DNA of 64,000 bases from Bolinopsis microptera (GCF_026151205.1 NC_087084.1:12365453-12429452), one strand, 5' to 3'; shown: positions 1-13,199, counted from the first letter of the stretch. Numbers and translations are program-made. Notes: a model not told the origin generated them from the letters alone.

Positions 1-110
1 GGGCCCACAATTTCATATGGTCCACGATCTGCCCGAATATTGGCCATCTCCAAGATAGCACCATCATTTCCCTCGACCAACATATTTTGATGAGGCAAAT
101 AAACTCCTCA
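1..110 (-). CDS. Possible partial exon at window edge
   Basis: On the minus strand about 33 codons are open without a stop, reading roughly GVYLPHQNMLVEG followed by NDGAILEMANIRADRG and PYEIVG, and the frame runs off the window at base 1. A weak acceptor (ttgag) lies just upstream near 110. The composition looks coding and unlike the AT-rich surroundings. I do not recognise the family; it could be an exon of a host gene or of a transposable element. No start, stop or donor is visible. Confidence 0.3.
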
Positions 111-591
111 AAAATGGTGTAAAATGGCGAAATTTTATAATTTGGATACTCAATTCACCATAAAAATCAGTCACCATTTTTCACCATTTTTCACCATTGG
201 AAACCCCCCTATCGGCTCGCTGACTCATGACCATGTTATAATGCTGCTCGATATAACATATGGTTGCTCATTGTAGTTTCATCTACATTCTACATACACA
301 GTTATACAAGTTCTACTTCTAGCCGCTTGTTAGGTTTTGCTGGCCATGTTTTTCATATATAATATAAGATTGATGTTATCAGGCTTTTATCCAGGCTGAA
401 ATCAAAATCACAATATTGATTGTATTATCTTATCCTATACAGTTGCTATTTATAATTGAATAAGTTAGTAACTCTTTTTGTTCTCATTTGTGTATCGCCT
501 TCGTATCTATTTATAGATAGATTTATTAATTAATGTACATTTGTCGTGTATGATTATGTTAATTTTTTATTAATTTTTCACTTTAATTCAG

Positions 592-3500
592 ATGAAGCGG
601 CGAGATGCGACCAAGATCTCGCTAGCGGTTGTTATGATAATTGTATTCTTTAACTTATCAGGTAAACTTATGAGAGCTAGTGTGTTTCGTCTACTCCCTC
701 GATATCGAGATTCAAGGGTCACAGCATTTTACCCTAAATATTTGGAATATTTCGGCATCAAGATAATCATAATCAGGCATTCTTATAATGCTCAGCAATA
801 TGGCTAAATTGACGATATCAAATTCCCATTTTAAATTATTAGTTATATAGATTAATAGATATAACTGATAATTTAAAATGGGAATTTTAGACCTATTAGT
901 AAGTAGATCTACTTACTAATAGGTCTAAAATTGAAATGCATATTATATTCTCAACATTACTGTAATCTAATTATTAAGTAAAAACTCTATATTTACCAGG
1001 TTACTACTACCTCTCATTCGCAGACGATTCAGACCGACAGGAACACACATTAGAAATTATAGGAAAATATTCCACAGAAGAAGACTCTTTAGAGGACTAC
1101 ACAGAGATTAGTTTCGGTGGGCATCTGGATAAGATCTCTGTCGATACCAAAAACTTTCATCAACCTGAGCTTCAAATTCCCCTTAAAAACTCAGAATCAG
1201 AATCAGAAATTAATAATGATGGAATTTTAGATAAGGAGCTCGAAGAGCTGGAGACAAATCTTAAAAGGGTTAATCAGATAAACAAAGATGTGACTGCTCG
1301 AAATAATGCACCAGATATTGTTAAAAACTATCAGCATGACGAAAATGATGAGCTTGTTGGAAATAAACATCATGAGGAAAATGATATAAACAACTCTATA
1401 TATTCGGGTAATAATGTTCCTGAGATAAATCACGGGGATCAGTCACGTGATGATACTTTAAAGTTATTAAGAGAAGTGCATAATCTTCCTCAGTCTGATC
1501 ATAAGAATGAGATAATCATCGAGCCTATTGAGGATTCCACCCCATCACAAAAACCTAATCAAGTATTATCCGACGTTATAGAAGATGAAAATTCTATTGA
1601 AAAAAATGAACAGGGCGTTGGAACAGGTCCAGATAGGCTTGGTCAAGAAACAATACTGGAAAGAAATAATGATGAGCCGATAAACAATGACTGGGAAAAT
1701 AACTGGGACAATACAAATGATGATCCGATCCCTAACGATTCAGAAGATAACGATATAAGTCATAACTATCCAGATGATAAAGATGTAATTATTGAGAATG
1801 GCGCGGAATCAAACAAAGACGTATACCCTATTAGTGATCAGATAAAAGAAACGGGGCTAGACTCGGCGGATCTGGACGCCACGTACAATCTGACGAGGGT
1901 CAAGAACGTGGACCTGCACAATCTTAACTTCCTGGATAACTACTACCGCTACAATTACAAGGTTAGTTGGGTTGGGATCTGAGGTATTTTATCGGAGGTA
2001 TTTTTAAAGTATTTTTTAAGATTCCTGGGGTTTTGAGCTGCAGAGTGAAGAATGTTTAAATAAATAGATAAAATAATGATAAACTAGATCAAGATAAAGT
2101 CGTGCGTATTATAAAATAGTAGTAATACTATTGTTGTCTAAAAATAAGAAAAGATGTGTGATGAGAGTTGATCAGCAAAATATTAACAACAATTTAGATA
2201 ATCACAGACACACAGTAATCATATAAAGAGAGGGTTGGGAAGCTTCTAATTAACTAGTTAAATAAGAAGTCTTTTGTCTGCACTTCGATTAAAGTCAGTC
2301 ATTTATCTCTGTACTTTCACAGGCTATAGAGAAGAGAATACAGGAGAGAATGGAGAAAATAAGAAACTTATGCCGGGAACCAAACATTGAACGAGGCAGA
2401 CAGGGCTTCCAAAGGAGATACAACATGTACCAAATAAGGTAGTTTGGACTTTCTAGACTAATTACTAATTAGAAGTAGTCGTAATACAGGGTTATGATCA
2501 AACATTTATCGTGTACTTCACAGCTACTTCACAGCTACAGCTGTAATTAGTACAGTTACTCTAGGAATAAAGGATTTCAGCTCACAGAGACCATATTATA
2601 AGTGTTATACAAGTTATAACATGGTGTGAGTTGTGACGTGAGCAGCTGCTGTAACGTCATCACGACATGTATATCGTATATGACGTATTTATGACGTCAT
2701 TCATGTGACGTACGCTTTAATATATCGTTTTATATTCCATCGTACTGTCGCACTGTAAAGATAAAAACACCACGTTGTATGAATGGTGGTATTTCAGTGA
2801 ACTGGGAATGTGTTCAAATCAGGTATATGACGTATTTATGACGCCATTCATATGACGTACCACGTGATATAAATGTTGGTATTTCAGTGAACTAGGAATG
2901 TCGTGGTGTCCAGTATTCAAGTCAGGCAGTACCACGTGGAGGAATTACTTTATAACCAAGTTGGTAAAGGAACCCCCCGAGGAGTATTACCTGGATCTTC
3001 TGAAGAGCAGGCAGCTTACCAATGTGCGTTTATTATTTGTTAATTAATTAATTAATTAGTTTATTAATTAATTAATTATTTGTCACAAACCACTATTTAT
3101 AATGACATGTTTACCTAATATCTTACAGCTTGTTTGTAACGACTAATAAAATGTTTTTTAGACGTAAGACCGACAATACGACAAACTTGACACATAAGAC
3201 AACAAATGACAGTGGAAGTAACACGTGACAGTGAAAGTAACCATGGTAACGCTTATGAAGGTGTTTTGCAACCAGGTGTACTTAGTTTGGACATTCAATC
3301 CTGAAATGGAAGACATTGATTACCTTCTATTTAGCCATTTTAATAGTTTGAAATTCAGTTGTAAGACTTAAACAAAGATTCAAAACGACTTTTAAAATGA
3401 CAAAAACTCTGATAACTTAATTACTAATCGTAGGTAAAAAAACTAAGAAAAACATCAGAGGGGAGGCAGTTGTACAAAGATGAGAACGAGGATAATGTTA

Positions 3501-4984
3501 GATTCTCTGTTATCCGGCACCCCTACTCTAGATTGGTAGGTTTATAATGATCACGTGTCATGACGTACAACGCGTTATGTTTAATTTTGAGTCCATATAG
3601 TTGCAATGTGTTACCCAAATTTCCACCTCCCCCACCCCTCTTCTTACCCCTCCAACTCCCACCCCACCCTTCTTCTTACCCTCCTTAAACTTCCCCCACC
3701 CCTCTTCTTACCCCTCCCTACACCCCTCCACCCCCTCTTCTTACCCCTCCCCTCTTCTTACCCCTCCCCGCCCCTCTCCTTACCCCTCCCTAAACCTCTC
3801 CCACCCCTCTTCTTACCCCTGACTACACCTCCGGTCCCCACCCCTCTTCTTACCCCTCCCTCCCCCAACCCTGCCCCTCTTTTTAGCTTTTTACACCACC
3901 CATCCCTCCCTCCCGCCCCCACCCCACCCCTCCCCCACCCCTCTTCTCACCCTCCCTCTCCCTCAGGTGAGCCACATAAAGAGCTCAGGTCGGGACCAGG
4001 AGATGGTTAACCAGCAGGGTATCTGGATACAAAGTGCCATGATGGAGGCCAGAACACGGTCCGTTACTAACCACTCTCGCATCTCCGAGTTCAAGGCGGA
4101 GTTTATCAAGTACTTTCAGTGGGTTAGTGCTGTTGTTGTTGGGGAGCCTTTATTTACTTACCATTTATACTTACCATTTACTTATAATTATTTACTTACT
4201 TACCATTTACTTACTATTCCTTCTCAGATTCGAAAATTTCGGTGAAAGGTTTTCAGCTCAATATTAAATGACAGTTTATACTCTATTTCTGATTACAACC
4301 TTAAACCAATATAATATTTCAAGCTAAAAGACGGGAAGCCAGGAGGCGAGTTTAACAAGTCAGCAGATAATCCTTATTTAGATCCGCCCTACCCTAAATT
4401 ATCAGAGATGATCGATCATATAAAAAAGTAAGTTAAAACCTCTACTAAGTACTCACCATTAATTCAATATGTAGTTAGCCGCAGGGACATCATCAAATTT
4501 GACGGTTTTTGTTAATTTTAATTTGTCGATGATTTTATAGTTTCAATGAGTATTGAACGGCGTGTAACACACCACTGTTAAATTACAAATTTTCAAGGTC
4601 ATTTATATTGAATGATACTCAGAGCCCCTTCTAAATAATCTCCAATTATCTCCCAGAAAACGACAATCACGCAACGACTGGGACGGCCACTGGATGCCTG
4701 GCCACGAGTTCTGCGACTTCTGCCACCACTCCTTTAACTACATTATAAAACTAGAGGAGGAACCGCTGGAGCTATGGTTCTTAGTGGATAAACTGGGACT
4801 TTGGAATGACAGAGGAGTGTTTTTAAATAGAGCAAATAGCTCGACTAGGAAGTCAACTGAGATGTTGGAGGTATGGGAGCAGATAAGGAAGTTGAGTGAG
4901 ATTCAGCGCGAGTTTATTGAAAATCATTTTGATGTGGACTTTAGGATGTTTGATTATAAGCGGAGAAAAGAGGGAGAGTTATAG
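592..4984 (+). CDS. Carbohydrate sulfotransferase (HNK-1ST / CHST8-14 type), 8 exons
   Basis: Golgi type II membrane enzyme of the Sulfotransfer_2 family, which moves sulfate from PAPS to sugar hydroxyls of glycoproteins or glycosaminoglycans. Exons: 592-661, 1000-1961, 2323-2438, 2914-3023, 3434-3535, 3967-4122, 4324-4427, 4657-4984. Exon 1 gives a short cytoplasmic end (MKRRDATK) and a membrane anchor. Exon 2 is a long acidic, Asn/Asp-rich stem of about 320 residues. Exon 4 has the 5'-phosphosulfate loop (KSGSTTW). Exon 5 ends in the 3'-phosphate motif (VIRHPYSRL). Exon 8 has the family signature HEFCDFCHHSFNYIIKLEE, matching the C-x-C-H...Y-x-x-K-x-E block of CHST enzymes. Phases agree at all junctions except exon 3/4, which is off by one base, so an extra microexon or another boundary is likely there. 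An acceptor-like cag precedes the ATG, so a 5' UTR exon may exist upstream. The acceptor substrate cannot be told from sequence. Confidence 0.85.
818..935. repeat. Two adjacent inverted repeats in sulfotransferase intron 1
   Basis: About 820-886 is an inverted repeat with arms of about 29 bases, one mismatch and a short loop. It touches a perfect palindrome of about 50 bases at 884-933, whose centre is agatct. Both would extrude as hairpins. They look like a MITE or foldback insertion inside the intron. Confidence 0.8.
2668..2935 (+). repeat. Duplicated ~150-base unit upstream of sulfotransferase exon 4
   Basis: Two diverged copies share the blocks tatgacgtatttatgacg (about 2677 and 2823) and ggtatttcagtgaact (about 2787 and 2878). 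The second copy runs into the exon 4 acceptor; the first contains a similar acceptor-like stretch (tgttcaaatcagg). A local tandem duplication therefore made a decoy splice-site region just where the exon 3/4 phase fails to match. Confidence 0.65.
3602..3965 (+). repeat. Pyrimidine-rich minisatellite in sulfotransferase intron 5
   Basis: Irregular tandem copies of a unit close to cccctcttcttac, about 360 bases of nearly pure C/T on this strand, ending at the acceptor of exon 6. It forms an exceptionally long polypyrimidine tract before that acceptor. The proline-rich open frames through it are a by-product of the composition. Confidence 0.85.
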
Positions 4985-7900
4985 GTTTTAATGTTTTGTG
5001 ATAGGTTTATTAAATCGGTTTATTTGTTATGCTGGTTTTATAAAATGTTTTCAAACTATTTAAGCTGTGTTTCAGTTTTGGTTTAATAATTTAATTAAAT
5101 ACAGGTTGCTAGAAGGAAAAAAAAGCGAAAAAAGATACATTGCGATAGATTATATTAACAGTTTGTGATTGATATCAAACGCTGTAAGTGAAATGCATAA
5201 ACAACTCTTGCATCGACTAATAAACTGTACAAAAGAATTAAGATGATAGAAGCTGACCTAGCTTGTTGATAAAACCGATTTAAATATTATCACCGTGTAT
5301 ACGTTTCCCTTACCCTGTTTTAATATTTAAATAAAAGCACGGTTGAATTGAAAAGGCTATCAATCAAGGCTATCAATAGATTTGCAGCATGGGCAGCATA
5401 GCATCCCTTTAAGACTTAAAAGTCTAGTTACTTAAAGTTCGGCTAGGTTATTATCAACTTACAACACTGTTCAGCATCTCAAGTATATCCTTAGGCTTTA
5501 GATCGAGGCGCTTATAGTAAAAGTTTAACACATTTCAATGATTTAAAACAGAGCGTAGCAAGCATTAGATAAAAGGCTTCAAAACTTGTCCATCGTAAAT
5601 GTTATAACAAATCATTTGTCTTAGCAGATAGTAGTAAAAAAACATCACTTACAGTTACATAATAGTCATAACAACATCGATTAAATTTTGTGAGAAAAGT
5701 AAAGATGCAAATTGTTATTAGCTAAAAAGCTGTAAAAGATTATTGACAAGACAAAGATTCTGATGAAACAACAAGATCAAAAACTGCTCATTTATCCAAA
5801 AACCAGTGCACTGTGCAGTCATACTGACCACCATTAGACCAATCGATCTGCCTAAACTTGAACACTGCGTAGTAATTGTAAATAATAAAAATAAAAAATG
5901 CAGATATCACATCTACGCCTCACATTCTTCATGAATTTCAATAACAAACCAATGATTAAACCTAATGTGGCATAAACAGATGCATATTACACGTTATTCA
6001 GTTATTCCTAGTTCAGAGATATATGGACAATGACAATGAATTCTGAGCAGTGCCTAGTATTTACCGTCTTGGTTTGTTCACGTTGTTCCTTTGTTCGTTA
6101 TGTGATTCTGACGAGTCATCCACCAACTTATACATATATGTAGTTTAACTCGTAGATAATATCCATAAATGATAATTGTATGGATTTTACCGAAAACTGG
6201 AGTGATCCTTCATCCTGCATGTCTGGCTCCAAAACGTGACTTTATTCCTTAGTAATTAGTAACTCAGTAAATAGCAACTCTAAAACGTTAAATGATAATG
6301 AATTGCTAGCAATATAACAATTTGAAGCTATTATCAGAGTGAAACTACACATAGCACAACTGAATAGAAACTGAATCAATTGCACCACGATTATTAGTTC
6401 GTCACATATATACAAGAAAAGTCAGCCTGAAACAACTTTAACTGCAGTCTGAACACTGAAGATTAAAAACTGGAAGTCAACTAGCTCAACCGGTCATATC
6501 AGACTGAAGACAGACTTCATGTTGTGGACCGGACAGATTCTCCCAGAACTCAGTGGTCGATAGCTGTCTTCACTCAAATCGTCCTGCTGATTTGCTGATA
6601 TCAACCGACAAATTTATGACCTGCTAATTACCGAATCCCATTAATTGGCAAATCATAAACCAACAATTTTAAAATTGTTAACCCGCCGGATTAACAGCAT
6701 ATTTCACAAAATGACATATTGTCAATATATAATAGTCATAAGCGATTATGAACTTGCTTTAATTTTAATCATTAATCTTTATAATATGTACTTGCCTGAT
6801 AATGTTTGCCTCGACCAGATCTTCTTTTAATTCGAGACTCCGATCCTTCCCCTGCTACAGAACGGACAATGAAACCAAAATCTCGAGTATCGTCAATTAG
6901 CATGCTCATACAAGAAAAAGAATCAATCAGTATGCCATGCATCACCATCGATATGAACGTACCAATACTTATTTAGAAGTTGATCTCAAATTGACGAACA
7001 AATGCGCGGCTCCAAAAAAAGATGTCGATTTGACTATTTGATTACAAAATTGTATTTCAGCTATTGCGCGTTACATAAAATGTAATGTTGAAGCGACTGC
7101 AAATCAGTGTCAAATCAGTTAATTTAATCGATTTATAATGCATTCGATGAGACTCATTTTTCAAACTAACGACCGCATGTTTATATGGGCAAAGTAAAAT
7201 ATCTCCAAGAAGATTTTGTTTAGATAATGCAATATGATAGGAGCTGGGAAGCGTACGCCTTCCCACCATTTCACTGTTTTAGTCAAGGGAATGCCGCCAA
7301 TGTTCATTCAATTACTTTTACTGATCCCCTTGGCAACAATCATCACAACTTGCACCGCCCCTCTTAGAACATGCCAATGATCTTAAAGAAATATCTGGTT
7401 ACACAAGTGGTAAGATTTTTAGACATTAACAGTTTTTGGATACAAGCCAAGGGGACATTTTTTTTGTAAATAAACTTAAATTGTTATTAGTTATAATATC
7501 AACATATTTGAAACATTATGATAAGCTTTCTCAAGGAAAAAAAGGGCAAATGAATCATTTCAAAGTACACAATTAACCAATTTAAGTTTTAATTAAACCA
7601 CAGTGTAAACTGCAGTGCAAATCTTCCTTCTTTATCTTCCTAACTTTATTGGCCCTGAGTGGGCTAACCTTCAATAAAAAATACACTACAACGATAGTGA
7701 TACCATCTCATTTTGTGTACTCAAACAAGCTTTGATTTATCATTCGCTATTACGTATAAAATTGTTAAAGTTATTAATAATCAATGTCTGATACATCCCA
7801 TGTTTATCATCTTAACAAGCACAGCGTGTAAGGTAAGCAGTAAGTGTTAGGTATCAGCAATGTGATAGTTACTACTTTTAACATTCCTCGCATGCTTGCT

Positions 7901-7993
7901 ATTTTATAACAACACTCCGAAAATTGACTCTGATAATCGAACAAACTTGAGTAACTAAAAGAAGTGTTTTAAGTACTTTATTACTTTAAGTAC
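4985..7993. other. Intergenic, no clear gene
   Basis: About 3 kb of AT-rich DNA between the sulfotransferase stop and the stop of the minus-strand gene ending at 7994. Apart from the weak exon candidate near 5.8-5.9 kb I see no open frame, splice-bounded exon or strong repeat. Confidence 0.6.
5805..5905 (-). CDS. Weak candidate terminal exon, hydrophobic then polar
   Basis: On the minus strand a short open stretch reads a hydrophobic segment (ISAFFIFIIYNYY), then AVFKFRQIDWSNGGQYD and CTVHWFLDK, then a TGA. It could be the last exon of a small membrane protein. Neighbouring minus-strand stretches near 6076-6133, 6189-6220 and 6790-6850 also have splice-like edges, but their phases do not join, so I do not build a gene from them. 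Chance in AT-rich DNA is a real alternative. Confidence 0.2.
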
Positions 7994-10900
7994 TTAGATT
8001 ATACAATAAGTTGGGTTTTTCCCTGATTTATACTTCTGAATTTCCCTTCTCAGCATCTTCTCACACTGCAGAGATTTCTCATCAAACACCAGGGACAGAT
8101 TCCCCTTGTTTACGTTTATATTCAACATGTCACGTGTTAACTTACTCTGTCTGACGAATGTCTGAATGTCCTCCTGTGTCAGTCCTGTTTCCATCGAGGA
8201 CAAGTTGTCCAGGTTTAGCTGTGAGAACTGGGCAGCAGTTTGTTCAACTGATGGTGGTCGGGGGTTGTTGAGGAGGATGTTTGTTCGTTTCTTGGCGGAG
8301 GAAGGTTTTGGAGGTGGGGATGTTTTAGGTGGATTAACCTCCATGTAGCGAGGTCTGAAGCGCAGTTTCCGTTCCAGGGCCAGCTCCTCCTGGCGTCGGT
8401 TCACCAGATCTTTCTTCCGCTTTTCTCTCAACACCACCGCAGCTTCACGTGACTTCTTCCGCTGGACTATTGCTTCTGGAAGTTTCTTATCTAACCGCAC
8501 AATGAGTGGGGGTTCAGGTTGGGTACACTGCACGCGGCGCGGGTAACACCCCACTCCTTCATCACTGGAATCCTCTTCTGTCATGGTGGAGGGAACGCGC
8601 ACCGCGTCATCATTCCACGCTTTACCTCTGTCAGCATCTTCTGGTTCTGAGTCTGAAGATACTGTTAGTTCAGAGAAGAGCGATATTTTGGAGTGGACTG
8701 AGTCCATTGTGTGAGCTGCTCTAGAGGGTTAGTCTTTCATTGTGACATCGGCTTAGACATAGAACAGTCAGTTTAACATGATGATATATGGAAACATAAC
8801 GATACTAGAACACAAGAAAAGAAGAAACAATATTGTTGCTGTTATAACTTTGTAACGATACTAGAACACAAGAAAAGAAGAAACAATATTGTTGCTGTTA
8901 TAACTTTGTAACGATACTAGAACACAAGAAAAGAAGAAACAACATTGTTGCTGTTATAACTTTATAACGATACTAGAAGACAAGAAACAAGCAAAAAAAG
9001 AGCACAGCTGGATTGACGCATTGTTAGAATGATCGGTAAACAATTTTGGTGAATGGATTGCCAGTCTAAAAAGCTGGTCTTACAGCTTAAGAGGATCATG
9101 AAACTCAAATAAGTTATTTATATTAAATATTTATGAGATATCCATTTTTCGAATATGAAGCATAATCCTAGAAAATAAAGTTAAATTACAACTTTACAAC
9201 TGTGTTTCTTTGGTCGCTATACCAGCGGAAATATTGATGGTGTTAATTTACAACTTTTGTTGAGTAAGATTATTGGTAACCTAACAACCAACTGTATCAA
9301 CTATCAAGACAATTATTTACTTAATTACGATATACACAGTAATTAAGGGAACTTGATATGATTCAAACTAATGACAACACTACAAATCTGTTACATTTTT
9401 TGAGGGCGTCCAAGAATGTCGTTTCTCTTGTCTTTAATATGCGGTAGTTGGTGTTACTCTTCATAAGATAAGGAACCAATTCTTGGCACTATTCCAGCAA
9501 AATACCCAAAATTTAAATGATCATGGAAAGGAAGTTTTACTGTTATCGTTAAATACAGTAAGATACGTTACTTAGACAACTGAAAAAAGACAAGATACCA
9601 GACTAAACCACTGCATACAAAAACTAAGGACTGTATAGAAAATTGGAGTGATGATAATTAAAAAGCTTGATAAGCAAGGCGACCACAGCAGTAGAGAGAC
9701 TGCTTCTCAAGAGTAGATACGTGATATGATGTGGAACAATGAAACACTTCTTCATAAGATGGGGGGGGGGGGGGGGGGGGGCAACCCCATACATGCCCAA
9801 ACCCATTTGAAGAAAATTTGAGGAATAGATGGGCAAAATAGGCATTATTAACATAATTTTTGGTAAAAATCTAAAAATTAATATTCCTTATACCAAACTC
9901 TATTTAGCGAGATATAGCTGTATTAAATAATTAGAAGACGGAGAACACAATGTAATGGCGATGTTTTCATTACTTCATTAAAACTGAAGTTTAAGCTGTT
10001 TTTAAGCACATTGCCCATGCCCATTTGAGCAAAAATCTAAAAATAATTGGGCATCGGGTTGATTAGGATTTGAATGGAGACTAAATAAAATGTATTCACG
10101 TGGTAATAGAAAAGTTATTTTTACAGTCAGTTTAAACTTTTAAAGGTTATCCTTTTTATCTGAACAGCTGGAATCTGAAGTGCATGCTATAAAAACAACC
10201 AATTTATTGATGATATTTTCACACAATATTTTATTGAATGCGAATTTATCAGCAGGAGGTCCAGTCTTAGATTTTTAAAAACACGTGACCAATTTCAACC
10301 AGTCACCTCACGAGAGACAGCCGATGAAATTACAGTAGAAATTGGAATTGAATCAAGAAATTTACATTGAAGTGCATCATGTATCTAGCTTTTGACTTGA
10401 AGGTAGCAAGCACGTTTCAATTAACAATCGTAGATCAACAGTCCAGTAATTTGAATTACTGACACATATAAACTAACTAAATAACTAGTAACTTAGTTAG
10501 TAACCAGTAATAAGTAACAAATAACCCAGTTAGACTGTCACTACAAAAGTGTAAAGCAGGAAATTAATCTAACTAGTAACTTAGATAGTAACTAGAAGTA
10601 ACTAACTAAACTAACTAATAAACTAGCTAGAATGTACAATTAGGCTGCACGACAAACCAGCAGACTAAGAGAGACACAGTCTATTGAATAGACTACACAC
10701 GTATTAATAGATTACACACGTGGCAATAGATTACACACGTGTAGATAACACATGTGTTAATGTGTGCACAAATGTGATGTCCATAATATTTATTATTGAA
10801 TAAAAGTTCTAAACAAGGGATAGTTTAAAACAGCGCCCAAGTCTAATCTTTGCCTAAAACAAATAACTAAATATCAAAAATGTGATGTCGAACTATTAAT

Positions 10901-12629
10901 TACACATGGTCAGGATAACTGAGTTGTTAAAATACAGGGTGGCCCAAAAGTAACTACCCACACGCAACCCTTTAATAACTCACGTAATTCGTCTCCAAAT
11001 TGCACCAAAATTTCAGAGATTATAGATATGGGTCAAACTTAAATTTCCTGAAAGTTTCGTAAGCCACGCCCAATTATGTATGTAAAATGATCAATCTATC
11101 TGTATTATAATTAATTTGGAATTTAATAATAAAGGATGATAATAAAAGTTTAACTATAAAACAGATCGACTGAAGGACTCCCTACTGAACTGTTTGAATA
11201 ACCCGGCCAGGATAGTAGGACGATATTATGTAATCTGAGAGGCCGGTACTGTTAGTTCTAGAATGTGGTGTCAGAGGAAATGCAATTATAGAACTACATC
11301 ACCTTTATTTCAGACCTGGTTATCTGTACTACTGCACTGGGGATAGGATTAAAACTAATGCGATACAGTAGAAATGAGATGAGTAGATAAATTGGTGAAA
11401 CTGAAAACAGCTCGAGTTCGTGTTTATTACTTAACCTAGATGGGGGGGGGGGGGGGGGGGTGGTTGGACTCAATACTGCTTCAACCTGTAACTAGACTGC
11501 TAAGTGGCGTCTTTCTTGATAATGATCACGATGAGGCCCTATTTTACTTTGGATATGAAAAAAAAACTTAATAAAAAACTTTTAAACATATTCTAATACT
11601 TAACTCAAAATAGCATGTGACATCCAATAATGTGGTCCACTTTTATATAAGTTTAATAACTTTGTCATGTTCATTTGAATGCTGGATTGATATGATAAAA
11701 CAGCCCGTTAAATATTGATCCAATGCTTGTCTAGTTGTTTATAAACCACACTTTTAAACGAAAAACAAGAATTTTCAAAACACATGCACAGCTTTGCATG
11801 CAGCCCATTACGATTACACCTGATTACATGCAGCAGTGTGTGCTGTGTTCTGATTAAACATGCATATCAGTTAGTTTGTCAGCTGAGAGATGTAACAGTT
11901 AACACATTGATTGACGGGCAAATATTTAACTGTCACACATATCAGAAACATCCACGTTAACTCTATCATTATATTAATATTAAAGTCATTATTGTAACGG
12001 TATATTAGAACCAGTGTGAAGGGCCTGAACGGAATCCCTCGGTTTCAGTTCCTTGTTTAACACTGCCGTACAGCAAGGACATTCACCGAGTTCGCCAATA
12101 TAACACTTTCATTGCATTAACACTATTGACCATTTCAATACAGCTGATTTTCAGTGCGATAGAATATTTCAACAATGGTTACAATCAAAGCTCTAAATAT
12201 TATTCAAGCTGACAAAATAAGTATTGACAGTGCAGTCATTTAAATCATTAGAACTAAATGTATGAAGTTGACTTATTAATTATCATAATTACCTAATTGT
12301 TATAATTGTTACCTGAACCGAGGTTATATTTAGGTGGGGCACTGATGGGTCTTTCAAATCTAACTGGAATCTTCTTAGTCCTGGTGGAGTGGAGAGATGA
12401 TTACTTAATTCTTTGTCCGTTTTCAGAAAATAGGGTACCAAACGGACAAAAACGGACAAAAAACATGAGCCCCCCCCCCTCCCTAGGTAACAAATTAGCT
12501 GGCAACAGAGAGTAAGCTGCAGTATAAAAAAGGGGAGACGATTACTTTAACTCATATTTGAGATGCTTAAAACTAAATGACTCACTTTTCAGGTTGCTTC
12601 AACGGGGAGTAGCCGGGTTTCTTTTGGGG
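7994..12629 (-). CDS. Unrecognised spliced gene, three 3' exons
   Basis: Minus-strand exons 12586-12629, 12313-12380 and 7994-8715 join with matching phases (2, then 1) and consensus sites (cag / gtgag, cag / gtaac, cag). The protein reads PQKKPGYSPLKQPEK, then TKKIPVRFERPISAPPK and YNLGS, then an acidic stretch, a Lys/Arg-rich helix (QRKKSREAAVVLREKRKKD, then LVNRRQEELALERKLRFRPR), a proline-rich linker and a mixed C-terminal region ending in TYCII. The first exons are not found, so the 5' end is open. A single-exon reading from the ATG at 8707 would give 237 residues, but the in-frame upstream exons argue for a longer, intracellular, partly disordered or coiled-coil protein. No domain is recognised. 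The 3.6 kb intron holds a minisatellite, poly-G tracts and a mariner-like end. Confidence 0.65.
8798..8980. repeat. 56-base tandem repeat, about 3.3 copies
   Basis: The unit beginning aacgatactagaacacaag recurs at 8798, 8854, 8910 and 8966 with few changes. It lies in the long intron of the minus-strand gene, just upstream of its last exon. Confidence 0.85.
9763..9782. repeat. Poly-G tract
   Basis: An uninterrupted run of about 19 G in an AT-rich intron. A matching run lies at about 11443-11460 and a short C run at about 12471-12479. Such runs slip in replication and sequencing, so the lengths are uncertain. Confidence 0.9.
10430..10765. repeat. Simple repeats: actaactag-type and acacacgtg-type
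   Basis: 10460-10635 is built of degenerate taactagtaacttagt-like units. 10690-10760 has several spaced copies of attacacacgtg. No coding signal is seen. Confidence 0.6.
10930..11100. mobile_element. Mariner/Tc1-like terminal repeat remnant
   Basis: After a TA dinucleotide stands acagggtggcccaaaagt, which resembles the common terminal inverted repeat of mariner/Tc1 and related IS630-type transposons. I find no transposase frame and no convincing opposite end in the next 2 kb, so this is a solo end or an internally deleted copy. Confidence 0.4.
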
Positions 12630-13199
12630 CTGAAGTTAAAATAGATTTTAATTAATGTTCAAATGATCTTTAATTGAAAGTTACATTACTTTTTTATTGA
12701 TCTTGATATGCTTTATATGGGGCTCAATCTGTTGGTGCTAAAGCACTTAACACAACTTACTGCACTGGAATACACTTAATGACGTTTACATTATTCTATT
12801 ATTAGAAATACTAGCTTACCAGTTTATTGATCAAAATAACATTGGAATAGAAATGTTTGTTTAATAGTTAATTGATCATGATCGCTTTTGAAACTGACCG
12901 AAAACGGTGGACACAGCTTTGTTCTGTCAATGGCTATTTGTCTTGATAAATTTGTTAAAACGGCACCGAGTTTAACTCCAGTAAAGTTCAGTGTTAATAG
13001 CAAGTCGTCTTATTTGTGAAATGGTATTCACATGGGGACAATCATACACAATTGTATCAAATCTTATTGAATAATAATCGGTAATTATTTTCAAGACAAT
13101 AATATGATAGTGTCATGAGTGTGCGCGATAGAGCAATAGAAATTAGAACATTTTGAAGTGTAAGAGTGTCGCCTACGCCGTACATTTAGTGAGTCATCC

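Noticed and set aside
3601..4010. Proline/serine-rich ORFs
   Set aside because: They lie in the pyrimidine minisatellite of a sulfotransferase intron.
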